Numbered from the stretch's first letter, positions 36,951 through 46,344 are shown. The stretch is 64,000 nucleotides of DNA from Microbispora oryzae (GCF_017896165.1 NZ_JAFCNB010000009.1:186001-250000), one strand, 5' to 3'. Notes: a model not told the origin generated them from the letters alone. Numbers and translations are program-made.

Positions 36951-37014
36951 CACGCGGCGACTCGCCGCTACGGCCCGCAGGCCCCCGTCGCCCGGCCCTT
37001 CCTCCGATCGGACG

Positions 37015-38004
37015 TCAGGCCACGACGTCGACGACGACCTTCCCGATGGCCGTGCCGTTCTCCACCGCCCGGTGCGCGTCCATCGCGGCGGCGAGGTCAT
37101 AGCGGTTCTCGTCCAGCAGGGGACGCAGCTCGCCGGCGTCCACCAGGGCCGCGGCGGCGCGCAGGATCTCACCGTGATGCTCACGGCCCTGGCCGGTCAG
37201 CATCGGCAGCAGTGTGAACACACCCGAGTACGTCGCCCCCCGGAACGACAGCGGCGCGAGCGCGTGGGTGCCCCAGCCGAGCGAGCTGACGACGTGGCCG
37301 GTGTAGGTGCGCACCGCCTGGAACGAGGCGTCCAGGACCGGGCCGCCGACCGTGTCGTAGACGATGTCGAACCCGGCGCCGCCGGTGTGCTCGGCCACAT
37401 ACTGCTCCACGGACGTGGTGTCGCGGTCGATCGGCGTCGCTCCCAGGCGGCGCACGATGGACGCCTTGGCCGCGGACGTGGTCGCGAACACCTCGGCCCC
37501 GCGGGCGGCGGCGATCTGGACCGCCACGGCACCCACGCCGCCGGCGCCGCCGTGCACCAGGACCTTCTGACCGGCCCGCACCGCGGCCCGGTCAACCAGC
37601 CCCTCCCACGCCGTGATCACGGCCAGCGGGAGCGCCGCGGCCTCGCGCATCGAAAGACCGGTGGGCTTGCGGGCGATCAGGCGGGCGTCGACCGCCGCGA
37701 ACTCGGCCAGCGACCCCTGCAGGTCGCCCACGCCGCCGGTCAGGCCGTACACCTCGTCACCGGCCGCGAAGCCGTTCACGCCCGGTCCCGTCTCCACCAC
37801 CTGCCCGGCCAGGTCGACGCCCAGCACGGCGGGCAACCGCACACGGGCGTGCGCCGCCCGGCCCGCTCTGATCTTCGTGTCCAGCGGGTTGACCCCACTG
37901 GCGTGCACCCGCACCAGCACCTGGCCCGGCCCGGGCACGGGCCGGGGGATCTCCCGGAGGCGGAGCGGGTCTCCGAACTCTTCCAGCACCATCGCACGCA
38001 TCAC
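37015..38004 (-). CDS. Quinone oxidoreductase-like NADPH dehydrogenase
   Basis: 329 residues of the zinc-free medium-chain dehydrogenase family. The N-terminal GroES-like domain (MVLEEFGDPLRLREIPRPVPGPGQVLVRVHASGVNPLD) precedes a Rossmann domain with VLVHGGAGGVGAVAVQIA, lacking catalytic zinc ligands. It reduces quinones or enones with NADPH. It is divergent from a TetR gene with which it shares an operator-like motif, suggesting induction by an electrophilic compound. Confidence 0.92.
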   Translation of the reverse strand: MMRAMVLEEFGDPLRLREIPRPVPGPGQVLVRVHASGVNPLDTKIRAGRAAHARVRLPAVLGVDLAGQVVETGPGVNGFAAGDEVYGLTGGVGDLQGSLAEFAAVDARLIARKPTGLSMREAAALPLAVITAWEGLVDRAAVRAGQKVLVHGGAGGVGAVAVQIAAARGAEVFATTSAAKASIVRRLGATPIDRDTTSVEQYVAEHTGGAGFDIVYDTVGGPVLDASFQAVRTYTGHVVSSLGWGTHALAPLSFRGATYSGVFTLLPMLTGQGREHHGEILRAAAALVDAGELRPLLDENRYDLAAAMDAHRAVENGTAIGKVVVDVVA

Positions 38005-38063
38005 GGCACCTCACTCATCCTTCGCGCATTGTTTCCAGTGGCGGCCTCTCCGCAACTAAACGA

Positions 38064-38077
38064 ACAGACTAGTTCGT
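38064..38077. promoter_or_regulatory. TetR operator candidate 1
   Basis: ACAGACTAGTTCGT lies 60 bases upstream of the quinone oxidoreductase start. It is repeated with one change, in opposite orientation, before the divergent tetR gene. The core ACTAGT is self-complementary, as expected for a dimeric repressor. Confidence 0.6.
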
Positions 38078-38164
38078 CCGATTAAGGCTCGACAACCGGG
38101 TGTGGCCCTGACGAAACCGCTGATGACACCGGCTGACGCAAACCTTGATGGGGCCGTTAACGAA

Positions 38165-38178
38165 ACGGACTAGTCTGT
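38165..38178. promoter_or_regulatory. TetR operator candidate 2
   Basis: ACGGACTAGTCTGT is the inverted copy of candidate 1 (13 of 14 bases), ending five bases before the tetR start codon. A bound repressor would block its own promoter or translation region, consistent with autoregulation. Confidence 0.6.
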
Positions 38179-38183
38179 CTGGC

Positions 38184-38792
38184 ATGGCGACGCGCGTACG
38201 CAAGACGAACACCGAGCAGAAGATCCTCGACACGGCGGCGGGTCTCTTCCACCGGCACGGCCTGCGCGGAGTGGGGGGCGACCAGGTCATCGCCGGCTCC
38301 GGGGTGGCCAAGTCGACGTTGTACGCCCACTTCCGCACCAAGGACGACCTGATCGCCGCCTACCTGCGGCGTACGGACGACTCCTGGATGGGGCGACTGC
38401 GGGCGGCGGCCGAGGCGGCCGGGCCGGAGCCGGCGGAGCAGCTGGTGGGCCTGTTCGACGCGTTGCTGGCCTCATTCGACCGGCACGGTTTCTTCGGCTG
38501 CCCCTTCATCAGCGCCGCCGTCGAAGCCGAACCCGGCTCACAGGCCCACGCGGCCACCGTCGCCCACGTCCGGCGCCGCCAGGAGTGGCTGACGGGCATG
38601 GCCCGCAGCGCCGGAGCCGGCGAGCCCGCGGCGCTGGCCGCGCATCTGGGGCTGCTGATCGACGGCGCCCTCGCCGCCGGGCGCCTGCTGCAGGACCGCG
38701 CGGTCGTGGACGACGCCAAGGCGTCCGCCCGCGCGGCCGTCCTGGCCCACACCGCACAAACCAACCACACCACCCGGGCGCCCTCCGCCTGA
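38184..38792 (+). CDS. TetR family regulator
   Basis: 202 residues. Helix-turn-helix region TEQKILDTAAGLFHRHGLRGVGGDQVIAGSGVAKSTLYAHFRTKDDLI, then a C-terminal domain of the TetR_C type (FDRHGFFGCPFISAAVEAEP). The start ATG is directly after the operator-like motif, which shortens an earlier open frame. Divergent to the oxidoreductase, which it likely represses. Confidence 0.92.
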   Translation: MATRVRKTNTEQKILDTAAGLFHRHGLRGVGGDQVIAGSGVAKSTLYAHFRTKDDLIAAYLRRTDDSWMGRLRAAAEAAGPEPAEQLVGLFDALLASFDRHGFFGCPFISAAVEAEPGSQAHAATVAHVRRRQEWLTGMARSAGAGEPAALAAHLGLLIDGALAAGRLLQDRAVVDDAKASARAAVLAHTAQTNHTTRAPSA

Positions 38793-38829
38793 CCGTCAGC
38801 CGCGTGGCCGGAGGCGGAGGCGGCGCGGG

Positions 38830-39705
38830 TCACTCCGACAGGTCGTCGAAGCCGTCGAACTCGCCGAAGGCGGCGCCGTACCGGACGCAGACCATGCGCG
38901 CGACCGCCTCGTGCGCGCCGAGCGGCGCGGCGCAGCCGGCCCCGATCGTCTCGGCCGCCGTCGTGATGCGCTCGTGGTCGGCCTCGGGGCCGATGACGTA
39001 CGGCACCATGGCCAGCCGGTTGGCGCCGATCTTGCGCAGGCGCTCGGCGGCGTCGCGGACGGTCGGGACCCCGTCGAGCGCGGCCGGGACCACGGGCAGG
39101 GTGAGCCGGGCGGCCAGCAGGACGGCGGTCGCGTCGGCGCCGCGGGCGGCCTCGTCGCCCCCGGCCGTGGCCACGATGATGCCGTCCACCGGTGAGGTGA
39201 CGTTGAACAGCCGCATGCGGTCGGCGCGGGCCAGTCCGGCCTCGGCGAGCCGGACGTGCAGCGCCTCGGCGAGCAGGGGATGCGGGCCGAGCGGCTCGGT
39301 GATCTTCACCGCGGCCTCGCTCTGCGTGACGGCGTCCCGTACCGCGCGCAGCACGCGTGGGTGCGGCCCGGTGACCAGGGGGACGACGACCGCGGCCGGG
39401 CCCTGCGCGGGGCGCTCCGCCGCGATCGACGTGAACTCCTTGGTGAGATCGGCGCCGCCGTCGGCGAGCGAGACGATGCGAAGGTCGATCTGTGGATTGT
39501 CGATCCGCACGATGGAGGCCACCTCGGCGGCCACGTCCGCGGCGGCCTCCACCTGGACGCCGGCCTTGCCCGGCACGGCCAGGACGAGCGCGGGCGCGTC
39601 GGGCGGCAGGTCGGCCGGGAGCGGTCGTCGGTGGCGGCCGGTCCCGGGCCGGGACGAGCGCTCCCGGATGGGAAGCTTCGGCGGGTCCTCGTGACCTTCG
39701 TTCAC
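38830..39705 (-). CDS. CbiX/sirohydrochlorin chelatase-like protein
   Basis: 291 residues. Two related halves follow the CbiX pattern (PALVLAVPGKAGVQ... and ADATAVLLAARLTLPVV; late EADHERITTAAETIGA), the family that inserts cobalt or iron into sirohydrochlorin. The typical H-G-S/H-G-T histidine motif at the start of the first domain is replaced by VPGK, so the chelatase activity is doubtful. It converges with the tetR gene; no tetrapyrrole genes are nearby. Confidence 0.7.
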   Translation of the reverse strand: MNEGHEDPPKLPIRERSSRPGTGRHRRPLPADLPPDAPALVLAVPGKAGVQVEAAADVAAEVASIVRIDNPQIDLRIVSLADGGADLTKEFTSIAAERPAQGPAAVVVPLVTGPHPRVLRAVRDAVTQSEAAVKITEPLGPHPLLAEALHVRLAEAGLARADRMRLFNVTSPVDGIIVATAGGDEAARGADATAVLLAARLTLPVVPAALDGVPTVRDAAERLRKIGANRLAMVPYVIGPEADHERITTAAETIGAGCAAPLGAHEAVARMVCVRYGAAFGEFDGFDDLSE

Positions 39706-39913
39706 ATCGGCGGATTCTAGGGCGAATCCGGCCGAATCGCGGAACCAACTCGCACCTTGTTGCCGATGGGTGATCTAGTAAGTCGGTGCGGCCGTTACTC
39801 GATCACGTTCGAGACTACCCCCCGGACGGCCGATCCGGCGGCGATGCGCGACCTGGGCCTCCGGGCGACAGGCCGGGCCGGATGTGCGATCGTGCGGGGA
39901 GTTCCCGGAGGGT

Positions 39914-40852
39914 ATGGCGGGTGAGCAGCGGGTGATCTCGGTATTCGGCAGCGCCAACATGGACCTGGTGGCGTACGTGACGTCGGCTCCCTCCCTGGGG
40001 GAGACCGTGATGGGGCGCGCATTCCACACCGTTCCCGGAGGCAAGGGCGCGAACCAGGCGATCGCCGCCGCCAGGGCGGGGGCACGGGTCGCGTTCGCCG
40101 GCGCGGTGGGGGACGACGCGTTCGGGACGGAGCTGAGGGCCGCCCTCGTGGACGCGGGCGTCGACACCGGCCTGCTGCGGGTCGTGCCGGGGCCCTCGGG
40201 CGTCGCCCACATCGTGGTCGAGGACGGCGGGGCCAACTCGATCATCGTCATCCCCGGGGCGAACGGCACCGTGACCGGGCCGGACGAGGAGGCCGCCGCG
40301 GTCATCGGCCGCTCCCGGGCACTGCTCCTGCAGCTCGAACTGCCGATGGCGGCCGTGGTCGCGGCCGCCCGGCTGCCCGGGGCCGAGGTGATCCTCACCC
40401 CCGCGCCGGCCGTCCCGCTGCCCGGCGAGCTCCTCGCGGAGGTCGACCTGATCATCCCCAACGAACACGAGGCCGCGGTGATCACGGGGGCGGCCGATCC
40501 CGGTGAAGCGCTGGAGGCGCTGCTCGACCTGGTGCCCGAGGCCGTCGTCACGCTCGGCGCGGACGGCGCGATCTACGGCTCCCGTGACGGCACCCGGCTC
40601 AGGCAGCCCGCCGTACCCGTCGAAGCGGTGGACACCACCGCCGCGGGCGACACGTTCGCCGGCGCGCTCGCCGTGGCGCGGGCCGAGGGACTCGACGCGC
40701 GGCACGCGCTTCGGTTCGCCACCGCCGCGGCGGCGCTGTCGGTGCGGCGGCGGGGCGCGAGCCCGTCGATGCCGAGCCGCCGGGAGATCGACCGCGCGCT
40801 GGCGCGCCCGGAGGACGCCGGGTCCCTTGGGGGCGCACATGGAGCTTCATGA
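39914..40852 (+). CDS. rbsK: Ribokinase
   Basis: 312 residues of the PfkB family. N-terminal GSANMDLVAYV, VPGGKGANQAIAAARAGA (substrate site), IIPNEHEAAVITG, and the catalytic VDTTAAGDTFAGALAVA with the base aspartate are all present. It phosphorylates ribose or a similar sugar at O5. ATG at 39914 after GGAGGGT; an upstream ATG 30 bases earlier is less likely. The 3' end overlaps the phosphotransferase gene by 14 bases. Confidence 0.9.
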   Translation: MAGEQRVISVFGSANMDLVAYVTSAPSLGETVMGRAFHTVPGGKGANQAIAAARAGARVAFAGAVGDDAFGTELRAALVDAGVDTGLLRVVPGPSGVAHIVVEDGGANSIIVIPGANGTVTGPDEEAAAVIGRSRALLLQLELPMAAVVAAARLPGAEVILTPAPAVPLPGELLAEVDLIIPNEHEAAVITGAADPGEALEALLDLVPEAVVTLGADGAIYGSRDGTRLRQPAVPVEAVDTTAAGDTFAGALAVARAEGLDARHALRFATAAAALSVRRRGASPSMPSRREIDRALARPEDAGSLGGAHGAS

Positions 40853-41879
40853 CCTGTCGGGCGGCGACGGCGTCCTCGCCCGCGTGGAGGCGACCGCGCG
40901 CCGCGCCCTCACCCGCTACGGCGTGTCGCCGGACGCGGACGTGACGCTCCTCAACGTGTCGGAGAACGCGGTCTTCCTCGTGGAGGACGCGCATGCCCGG
41001 ACCATCCTGCGGGTCCACCGGCTCGGTTACCACTCGGCGGAGGCGATCGCGTCGGAGCTGCTGTGGCTGGACGCGCTGCGCTCGGACGCCGGGATCCGGA
41101 CGCCGCGGGTCCTGCCGGCCGGCGACGGGACGAGGGTCGTGCCGGTCGCCGGGCCGGGGAACGAGACCCGGCACTGCGTCATGTTCGAGCTGCTCCCCGG
41201 GGCCGAACCGGCGATGGACCGCGTGGCGGAGGACTTCGAGGTCCTCGGCGAGATCACCGCGCGGATGCACCGGCACGCCCGCTCCTGGGCCCGGCCCGCG
41301 TCGTTCACCCGCTTCCACTGGGACCTCGACGCGGCGTTCGGCCCGGCGCCCCGGTGGGGACGGTGGCAGGACGGCGTGGGCGTCGACCGCGAGGCGCGGG
41401 CCGTGCTGTCGCGGCTGGAGGCCGAGCTGCGCCGGCGGCTGGAGCGGTACGGCCGGGGCCCGGACCGCTACGGGCTCATCCACGCCGACCTGCGCGCGGC
41501 CAACCTCCTCGTCGACGGCACAGGCGGCACAGACGGCAAAGGTGACGCGGCGGGCACGAGCGTCATCGACTTCGACGACTGCGGGTTCGGCTGGTACCTG
41601 TACGACCTCGGGGCCGCCGTGTCGTTCGTCGAGCACGACCCGCGGGTGCCGGAGATGGTGGAGTCATGGTTCCGCGGCTACCGCAAGATCGTCGACCTGC
41701 CGGCCGACGACGAGGCGGAGGCCTGGACGTTCGTCCTGCTCCGCCGTCTCATGCTCGTGGCCTGGATCGGCTCCCATCCGGCCGCCGCCGGAGCCGGCGA
41801 GCTCGGCGCCGGATACACCGAGGGAAGCTGCGAGCTCGCGGAGCGCTATCTCGGCGGAGCGTCGCGCGCGGGCCGCTGA
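40839..41879 (+). CDS. APH/ChoK-type phosphotransferase
   Basis: 346 residues with a protein kinase-like fold: catalytic loop YGLIHADLRAANLLVDG (Asp base) and metal-binding VIDFDDCGFGWYLYDLGAA. The family includes aminoglycoside phosphotransferases, homoserine kinase II and small-metabolite kinases. A lower-confidence insert GGTDGKGDAAG lies between the two motifs. Overlap with rbsK suggests coupled expression and a metabolic rather than a resistance role. Confidence 0.88.
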   Translation: MELHDLSGGDGVLARVEATARRALTRYGVSPDADVTLLNVSENAVFLVEDAHARTILRVHRLGYHSAEAIASELLWLDALRSDAGIRTPRVLPAGDGTRVVPVAGPGNETRHCVMFELLPGAEPAMDRVAEDFEVLGEITARMHRHARSWARPASFTRFHWDLDAAFGPAPRWGRWQDGVGVDREARAVLSRLEAELRRRLERYGRGPDRYGLIHADLRAANLLVDGTGGTDGKGDAAGTSVIDFDDCGFGWYLYDLGAAVSFVEHDPRVPEMVESWFRGYRKIVDLPADDEAEAWTFVLLRRLMLVAWIGSHPAAAGAGELGAGYTEGSCELAERYLGGASRAGR

Positions 41880-41926
41880 CGTCGAGAGCCCGGCCGCGCG
41901 GAACGGCCCCGCGTAATGTTGGCCAC

Positions 41927-43105
41927 ATGACGCTTGAGGTCGACGGCAGGGCGCTCAAGATCACAAACCCCGACCGCGTGGTGTTCCCGGAGACCGGGCA
42001 CACCAAGGGCGACCTGATCGCCTTCTATCAGGTGGTGGGGGAGGGGGCGCTGCGCGGCGTCGAGGGGCGCCCGGTCATCCTCAAGCGCTTCGTGCACGGC
42101 GTGGGCCAGGAGGCGTTCTTCCAGAAACGGGCGCCCGCCAGGCGGCCCGACTGGGTCGGCGTGGTGGAGCTGCGCTATCCCTCCGGCCGTACCGCGGAGG
42201 AGGTCGTCGTCACCGGCCTCGCCGTGCTGCTGTGGACGGTGAACCTGGGGTGCGTCGACCTCAACCCCCACCCGGTGCGCGCGGTGGACCTCGATCATCC
42301 CGACGAGCTGCGGATCGATCTCGACCCGGTGCCCGGCGTGGACTGGGACCAGATCGTGCGGGTCGCCCTGGTCGCCCGTGAAGTGCTGGAGGAGCACGGG
42401 CTGACCGCCTGGCCCAAGACCTCCGGCTCGCGCGGGTTCCACGTCTACGCCCCCATCGAGCCGCGCTGGGCCTTCGCGGACGTGCGGCGGGCCGCCGAGG
42501 CCGTCGCCCGGGAGGTGGAGCGCCGGGCGCCGGACGTCGCCACCAGCCGGTGGTGGAAGGAGGAGCGCCGGGGCGTGTTCGTCGACTACAACCAGAACGC
42601 CCGGGACCGCACCGTCGCCTCCGCCTACTCGGTCCGCCCGACCGGCCTCGTGTCCGCCCCGCTGCACTGGGAGGAGGTCGCGGAACGCCGCCCCGAGGAG
42701 TTCACGCTCGTCACGATGCCCGACCGGTACGCCGAGGCGGGCGACCCGTGGGAGGGCATGGAGGCGGCGGCGGGCCGCCTCGACGGGCTCCTCGACCTGG
42801 CCGCCGCCCAGGGGCCCCGCCCGGCCGGCCCCAAGGGCGAGGGACGGCGCCGGCCGACCAGGCCGCTGATCGAGATCGCGCGGGCGGAGACGAAGGACGA
42901 GGCGCTGGCGGGCCTGGAGCGGTGGAAGGCCCGCCATCCGGAGGTGACGGCGCGGCTCGAACCCGCCGACGTCCTGGTCGACTCGATGCGGGGACGCAGC
43001 TCCACGTGGACCCGGATCCGGGTGAACCTGCAGAACGTGCCCGAGGCCGAGCGGCCCGCCCAGGAGCCCCTGGAGGTCGACTACGACCCGTGGTCCCGCC
43101 GTTAG
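41927..43105 (+). CDS. LigD-type polymerase/primase domain protein
   Basis: 392 residues corresponding to the polymerase domain of NHEJ LigD (archaeo-eukaryotic primase fold). The metal motif is LRIDLDPVPG, and TSGSRGFHVYAPIEP and FVDYNQNARDRTVASAYSVRP are characteristic. The ligase and nuclease domains are absent and no ku gene is in the window; stand-alone Pol paralogs are common in actinomycetes. It may help end filling in double-strand break repair. Confidence 0.9.
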   Translation: MTLEVDGRALKITNPDRVVFPETGHTKGDLIAFYQVVGEGALRGVEGRPVILKRFVHGVGQEAFFQKRAPARRPDWVGVVELRYPSGRTAEEVVVTGLAVLLWTVNLGCVDLNPHPVRAVDLDHPDELRIDLDPVPGVDWDQIVRVALVAREVLEEHGLTAWPKTSGSRGFHVYAPIEPRWAFADVRRAAEAVAREVERRAPDVATSRWWKEERRGVFVDYNQNARDRTVASAYSVRPTGLVSAPLHWEEVAERRPEEFTLVTMPDRYAEAGDPWEGMEAAAGRLDGLLDLAAAQGPRPAGPKGEGRRRPTRPLIEIARAETKDEALAGLERWKARHPEVTARLEPADVLVDSMRGRSSTWTRIRVNLQNVPEAERPAQEPLEVDYDPWSRR

Positions 43106-43231
43106 AGACGGCCGGCGGCCAACGGAAAGTCATGGAAAGGAACCGGTCAGTTCGGTCGATTTCGGGATCAGATGCCCATATGGCCGGGTACGGGGAGCGT
43201 CGTTCACACATCGTCACCGCGGAGGTGTCAG

Positions 43232-45799
43232 GTGCTGGACCGTACCGCCGACGACATGGCGCGGAGCACGCCGTACGAACCTCCGGACGCGGTGGAACGA
43301 CTGGCGGCGGCCCTCCCGGGACGACTCCGCGACGCCCTTCCCGCGGTCATCCGCACGGGCAGCCCCTGGCCCGTCCGGGTGGACGTCCTCCTGGACGAGG
43401 GACTGACAGAAGACGACGTGGAGTCGTGGGCGCGCGCGGTCTCCGTCCTCGGCTCGGGCGGCGACGCCCTCGACCTCGCGGTGCGCGCCGGCCGGGTCGT
43501 GGGCGTGCGGGGGCGGGCCGGCGACCGGGTGAACCACGGGCGGCTCGACCCGAGGGAGCGGTACGCCTGGCCGGCGGGAGGCGACCCGGCCCACCGGCTG
43601 ACCCGTCCACTGGTCCGCGAGGGCGGCCGGCTCGTGGAGACGACGTGGGACGACGCGATGGACCGTCTCGTCCGCAGGTCGCGGGACCTGCTCGCCGAGC
43701 CGGGCGGCTGGGGACGGTTCGGCTTCCACACCGGCGGACGGCTGCTGCTTGAGGAGCACTACACGCTCGCGGTCATCGGCAAGGCGGGCATCGGCACCCC
43801 GCACATGGACGGCGACACGCGATGGGACGGCGCGGCGGCGTCCGCGGCCCTGGTGGCGGGCTTCGGCTGCGACGGGCAGCCGGGCTCGTTCGCCGACGTG
43901 GACCACTGCGACGCGATCGCGTTGTGGGGACACGACGTCCCCGCCGCCCACGCGGTGCTGTGGGAGCACGTCCTCGACCGCCGCCGCGGAGCGAGCCCGC
44001 CCGCCCTGGTCGCCGTCGGCGCGGCGGGCACCCCCGTGGCCCGGGAGGCCGACGTCCACCTCGCCGTACGCCCGGGGACGAACGTCGCCCTCATGAACGG
44101 CCTGCTGCACGAGCTGATCGCGGGCAACAGGTACGACCCCGCGTACGTCGCCGCGCACACGACCGGCTTCGACCGGCTGTGGCGGGTGGTGGAGGCGTAC
44201 CCGGCCAAACGCGCGGCGGAGATCTGCGCCGTGCCCGCGAGTCTCATCGAGCGGGCCGCCGAGGTCATCGGCGGCAGCGCGCGCCTGGTCTCCGCGGTCG
44301 GGCCGGGTTTCCACGCGTCGAACCAGGCGACGGCCGCGGCCTGCCAGGTCGACAACGTCCATCTGCTGCTCGGCATGCTGGGCCGGCCGGGGGCGGGGAT
44401 CCTGCAAATGAGCGGGCTGCCGTCCGGCCGCAACGCGCTGGAGACGGGCGCCGCCGGCGACCTGCCCGGACTGCGCAACTGGGCCAATCCGCGGCACGTG
44501 CGGGAGCTGGCCGACCTGTGGAACGCGGACGCGCGCGTGATCCCGCACTGGGGGCCGTCCACCCATGCCACCCAGATCTTCCGGTACGCCGAGGAGGGCT
44601 CGATCGGGTTGTTGTGGATCTCGGCGTCCGATCCGGTGACCCGGGAGCCCGCCCTCGCCCGGGTGCTGCGCCGCCCGGAGCTGTTCGTCGTCGTCCAGGA
44701 CGTCCACCTGACCCCCACCGCGCGGCTCGCGGACGTCGTGCTGCCGGCCGCGGCGTGGGGCGAGCGGACCGGCACGGTCACCGCCGCCGACCGGACGGTC
44801 CACCTGTGCGAGAAGGCCGTCGACCCGCCCGGGGAGGCCAGGTCCGACCTCGAAATCCTGCTCGACTACGCCCGCCGGATGGGTTTCCGCGACCGGGACG
44901 GCGGGCCCCTGATGCGCTGGGAGGATCCGGAGTCGGCCTTCGAAGCGTGGAAGGCCTGCTCCCGGGGCCGCCCCTGCGACTACACCGGGATCACCTACGA
45001 CCGGCTCCGCGCGGGCGGCGTCCCGTGGCCGTGCGCGCCGTCCAGCTCGCACGGGACCGAGCGCCTGTACGCCGGGGGCCGGTTCCCCACCGCTCCGGAG
45101 CACTGCCAGTCGTACGGGCACGACCTGGCGACGGGGGCCGAGCTCGGCGCGGAGCTCTACCACGCGGGATCACCGGCCGGCCGCGGCGTGCTGCAGGCCG
45201 CGGACTTCGAGCCGTCGCCGGAGGTCACGGACGAGGAGTTCCCGCTCGAACTGACCGTCCGCCGGATCCCGCCGTCCGACGGACCGGAGGAGGCGGAGGA
45301 GAAACCGGTCCTGGAGGTCCATCCCGCCGACGCGGCCCTGCTGGGGCTGCGGGACGGCGACCCGGCCGTGGCGGCCTCGCCGCTCGGCCGGATCGAGGCG
45401 CGGGCCCGCCTGACCGGCACGCGCCCGGGAGCGGTCGTGCTCTCGCTGGGCTCCGGCGTTCCTGCCGAGGTCGCCCTGGCCGTGCGGGAGATGACCACCA
45501 CCGGCTGGGACCCGGTCTCCCGCACCCCGCTGCGGACCTCGGCCGCGGTCCGCCTGTCGGGGACGGGCGCGGAACCCGCGGCCGTGGAGAACGGAGAAGG
45601 CGGGGAGGGCAGGGAGGGCAGGGAGGGGCTCCGGTCCGCCGCGTCCCGGTTCACAAGGGTGCTGCCCGCCGGTGGGACGGCCGTCGGGACGGCAGGGGCG
45701 GCCGCAGAGGACGGGGCCGTCCCCGGTGCCCTGGATCCGGGGGTGCCCGCGGCCGCGGGCGGCTCCATCGAGGCTGTGGAACGGTTCGAGGGGGTGTGA
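43232..45799 (+). CDS. Molybdopterin oxidoreductase without Fe-S cysteines
   Basis: 855 residues of the DMSO reductase superfamily: DRVNHGRLDPRERYAWPA, LTRPLVREGGRLVETTWDDAMDRLV, EEHYTLAVIGKAGIGTPHMDG, LLLGMLGRPGAGILQMSGLPSGRNALETGA and a C-terminal MopB-CT-like domain. The usual CxxCxxxC for [4Fe-4S] at this point is SVLGSGGD at residues 71-78, and the usual Mo-ligand Cys position (TRLC) is TRWD, with Asp199. The GTG follows GGAGGTGTCAG. The C-terminus has EG/REG low-complexity repeats. The stop overlaps the next gene's ATG. Confidence 0.85.
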   Translation: MLDRTADDMARSTPYEPPDAVERLAAALPGRLRDALPAVIRTGSPWPVRVDVLLDEGLTEDDVESWARAVSVLGSGGDALDLAVRAGRVVGVRGRAGDRVNHGRLDPRERYAWPAGGDPAHRLTRPLVREGGRLVETTWDDAMDRLVRRSRDLLAEPGGWGRFGFHTGGRLLLEEHYTLAVIGKAGIGTPHMDGDTRWDGAAASAALVAGFGCDGQPGSFADVDHCDAIALWGHDVPAAHAVLWEHVLDRRRGASPPALVAVGAAGTPVAREADVHLAVRPGTNVALMNGLLHELIAGNRYDPAYVAAHTTGFDRLWRVVEAYPAKRAAEICAVPASLIERAAEVIGGSARLVSAVGPGFHASNQATAAACQVDNVHLLLGMLGRPGAGILQMSGLPSGRNALETGAAGDLPGLRNWANPRHVRELADLWNADARVIPHWGPSTHATQIFRYAEEGSIGLLWISASDPVTREPALARVLRRPELFVVVQDVHLTPTARLADVVLPAAAWGERTGTVTAADRTVHLCEKAVDPPGEARSDLEILLDYARRMGFRDRDGGPLMRWEDPESAFEAWKACSRGRPCDYTGITYDRLRAGGVPWPCAPSSSHGTERLYAGGRFPTAPEHCQSYGHDLATGAELGAELYHAGSPAGRGVLQAADFEPSPEVTDEEFPLELTVRRIPPSDGPEEAEEKPVLEVHPADAALLGLRDGDPAVAASPLGRIEARARLTGTRPGAVVLSLGSGVPAEVALAVREMTTTGWDPVSRTPLRTSAAVRLSGTGAEPAAVENGEGGEGREGREGLRSAASRFTRVLPAGGTAVGTAGAAAEDGAVPGALDPGVPAAAGGSIEAVERFEGV

Positions 45800-46263
45800 T
45801 GCAGCTCGCCCACTACCTGGGCCTGCTCCACCGGTCGCAAAGTGAGCTCGCGGAGGCGTTCCGCGCCATCAGGCGGGGTCATCCCCGTGAGCCGGACCTC
45901 TCCGGGGTGTGCGAGCGGCTGGCGGCGCAGTGCCACGACCAGGCCTACCGGCTGGAGCCGTTCCTCCGCAGATACGCGGTCGACGCGGCGGCCGAGCAGC
46001 CGGAGCGTCTCCATGTTCCGTTGTTCTCCGGGGCGCGCAGCGGAGGTCTGGGATTACTGCGGGACCTGCACGACCTCTATCTGCTCGCGACGGAGTGCGA
46101 GGTGTCCTGGACGCTGATCGGGCAGGCGGCACGTGGCGCCAGAGACGAGGAGCTGATCGATCTGGTGCGGCACTGCGGTCAGGAGACGGCCGTCCACCTG
46201 CTGTGGCTGCGCACCCGGATGCGTCAGGCGGCCCCCCAGGTGCTCGCCGTCCCGTCCGGATGA
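45799..46263 (+). CDS. Small partner protein of the molybdopterin oxidoreductase
   Basis: 154 residues, mostly helical, no signal or membrane segment: LAHYLGLLHRSQSELAEAFRAI, CERLAAQCHDQAYRLEPFLRRYA, LRDLHDLYLLATECEVSWTLI, VRHCGQETAVHLLWLRTRMR. Four helices with conserved His/Glu/Cys positions resemble a ferritin-like or four-helix bundle. TGATG overlap with the enzyme gene shows coupled translation, so it is probably a chaperone or subunit. Family not recognised. Confidence 0.75.
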   Translation: MQLAHYLGLLHRSQSELAEAFRAIRRGHPREPDLSGVCERLAAQCHDQAYRLEPFLRRYAVDAAAEQPERLHVPLFSGARSGGLGLLRDLHDLYLLATECEVSWTLIGQAARGARDEELIDLVRHCGQETAVHLLWLRTRMRQAAPQVLAVPSG

Positions 46264-46344
46264 CCGCCCTTCGGGCGGCCCGGCTGCGCGGGTAAACGAA
46301 ACGGCGGGCACGCGTTTCGCGTGTCCGCCGTCGGTGGGAAGGAG

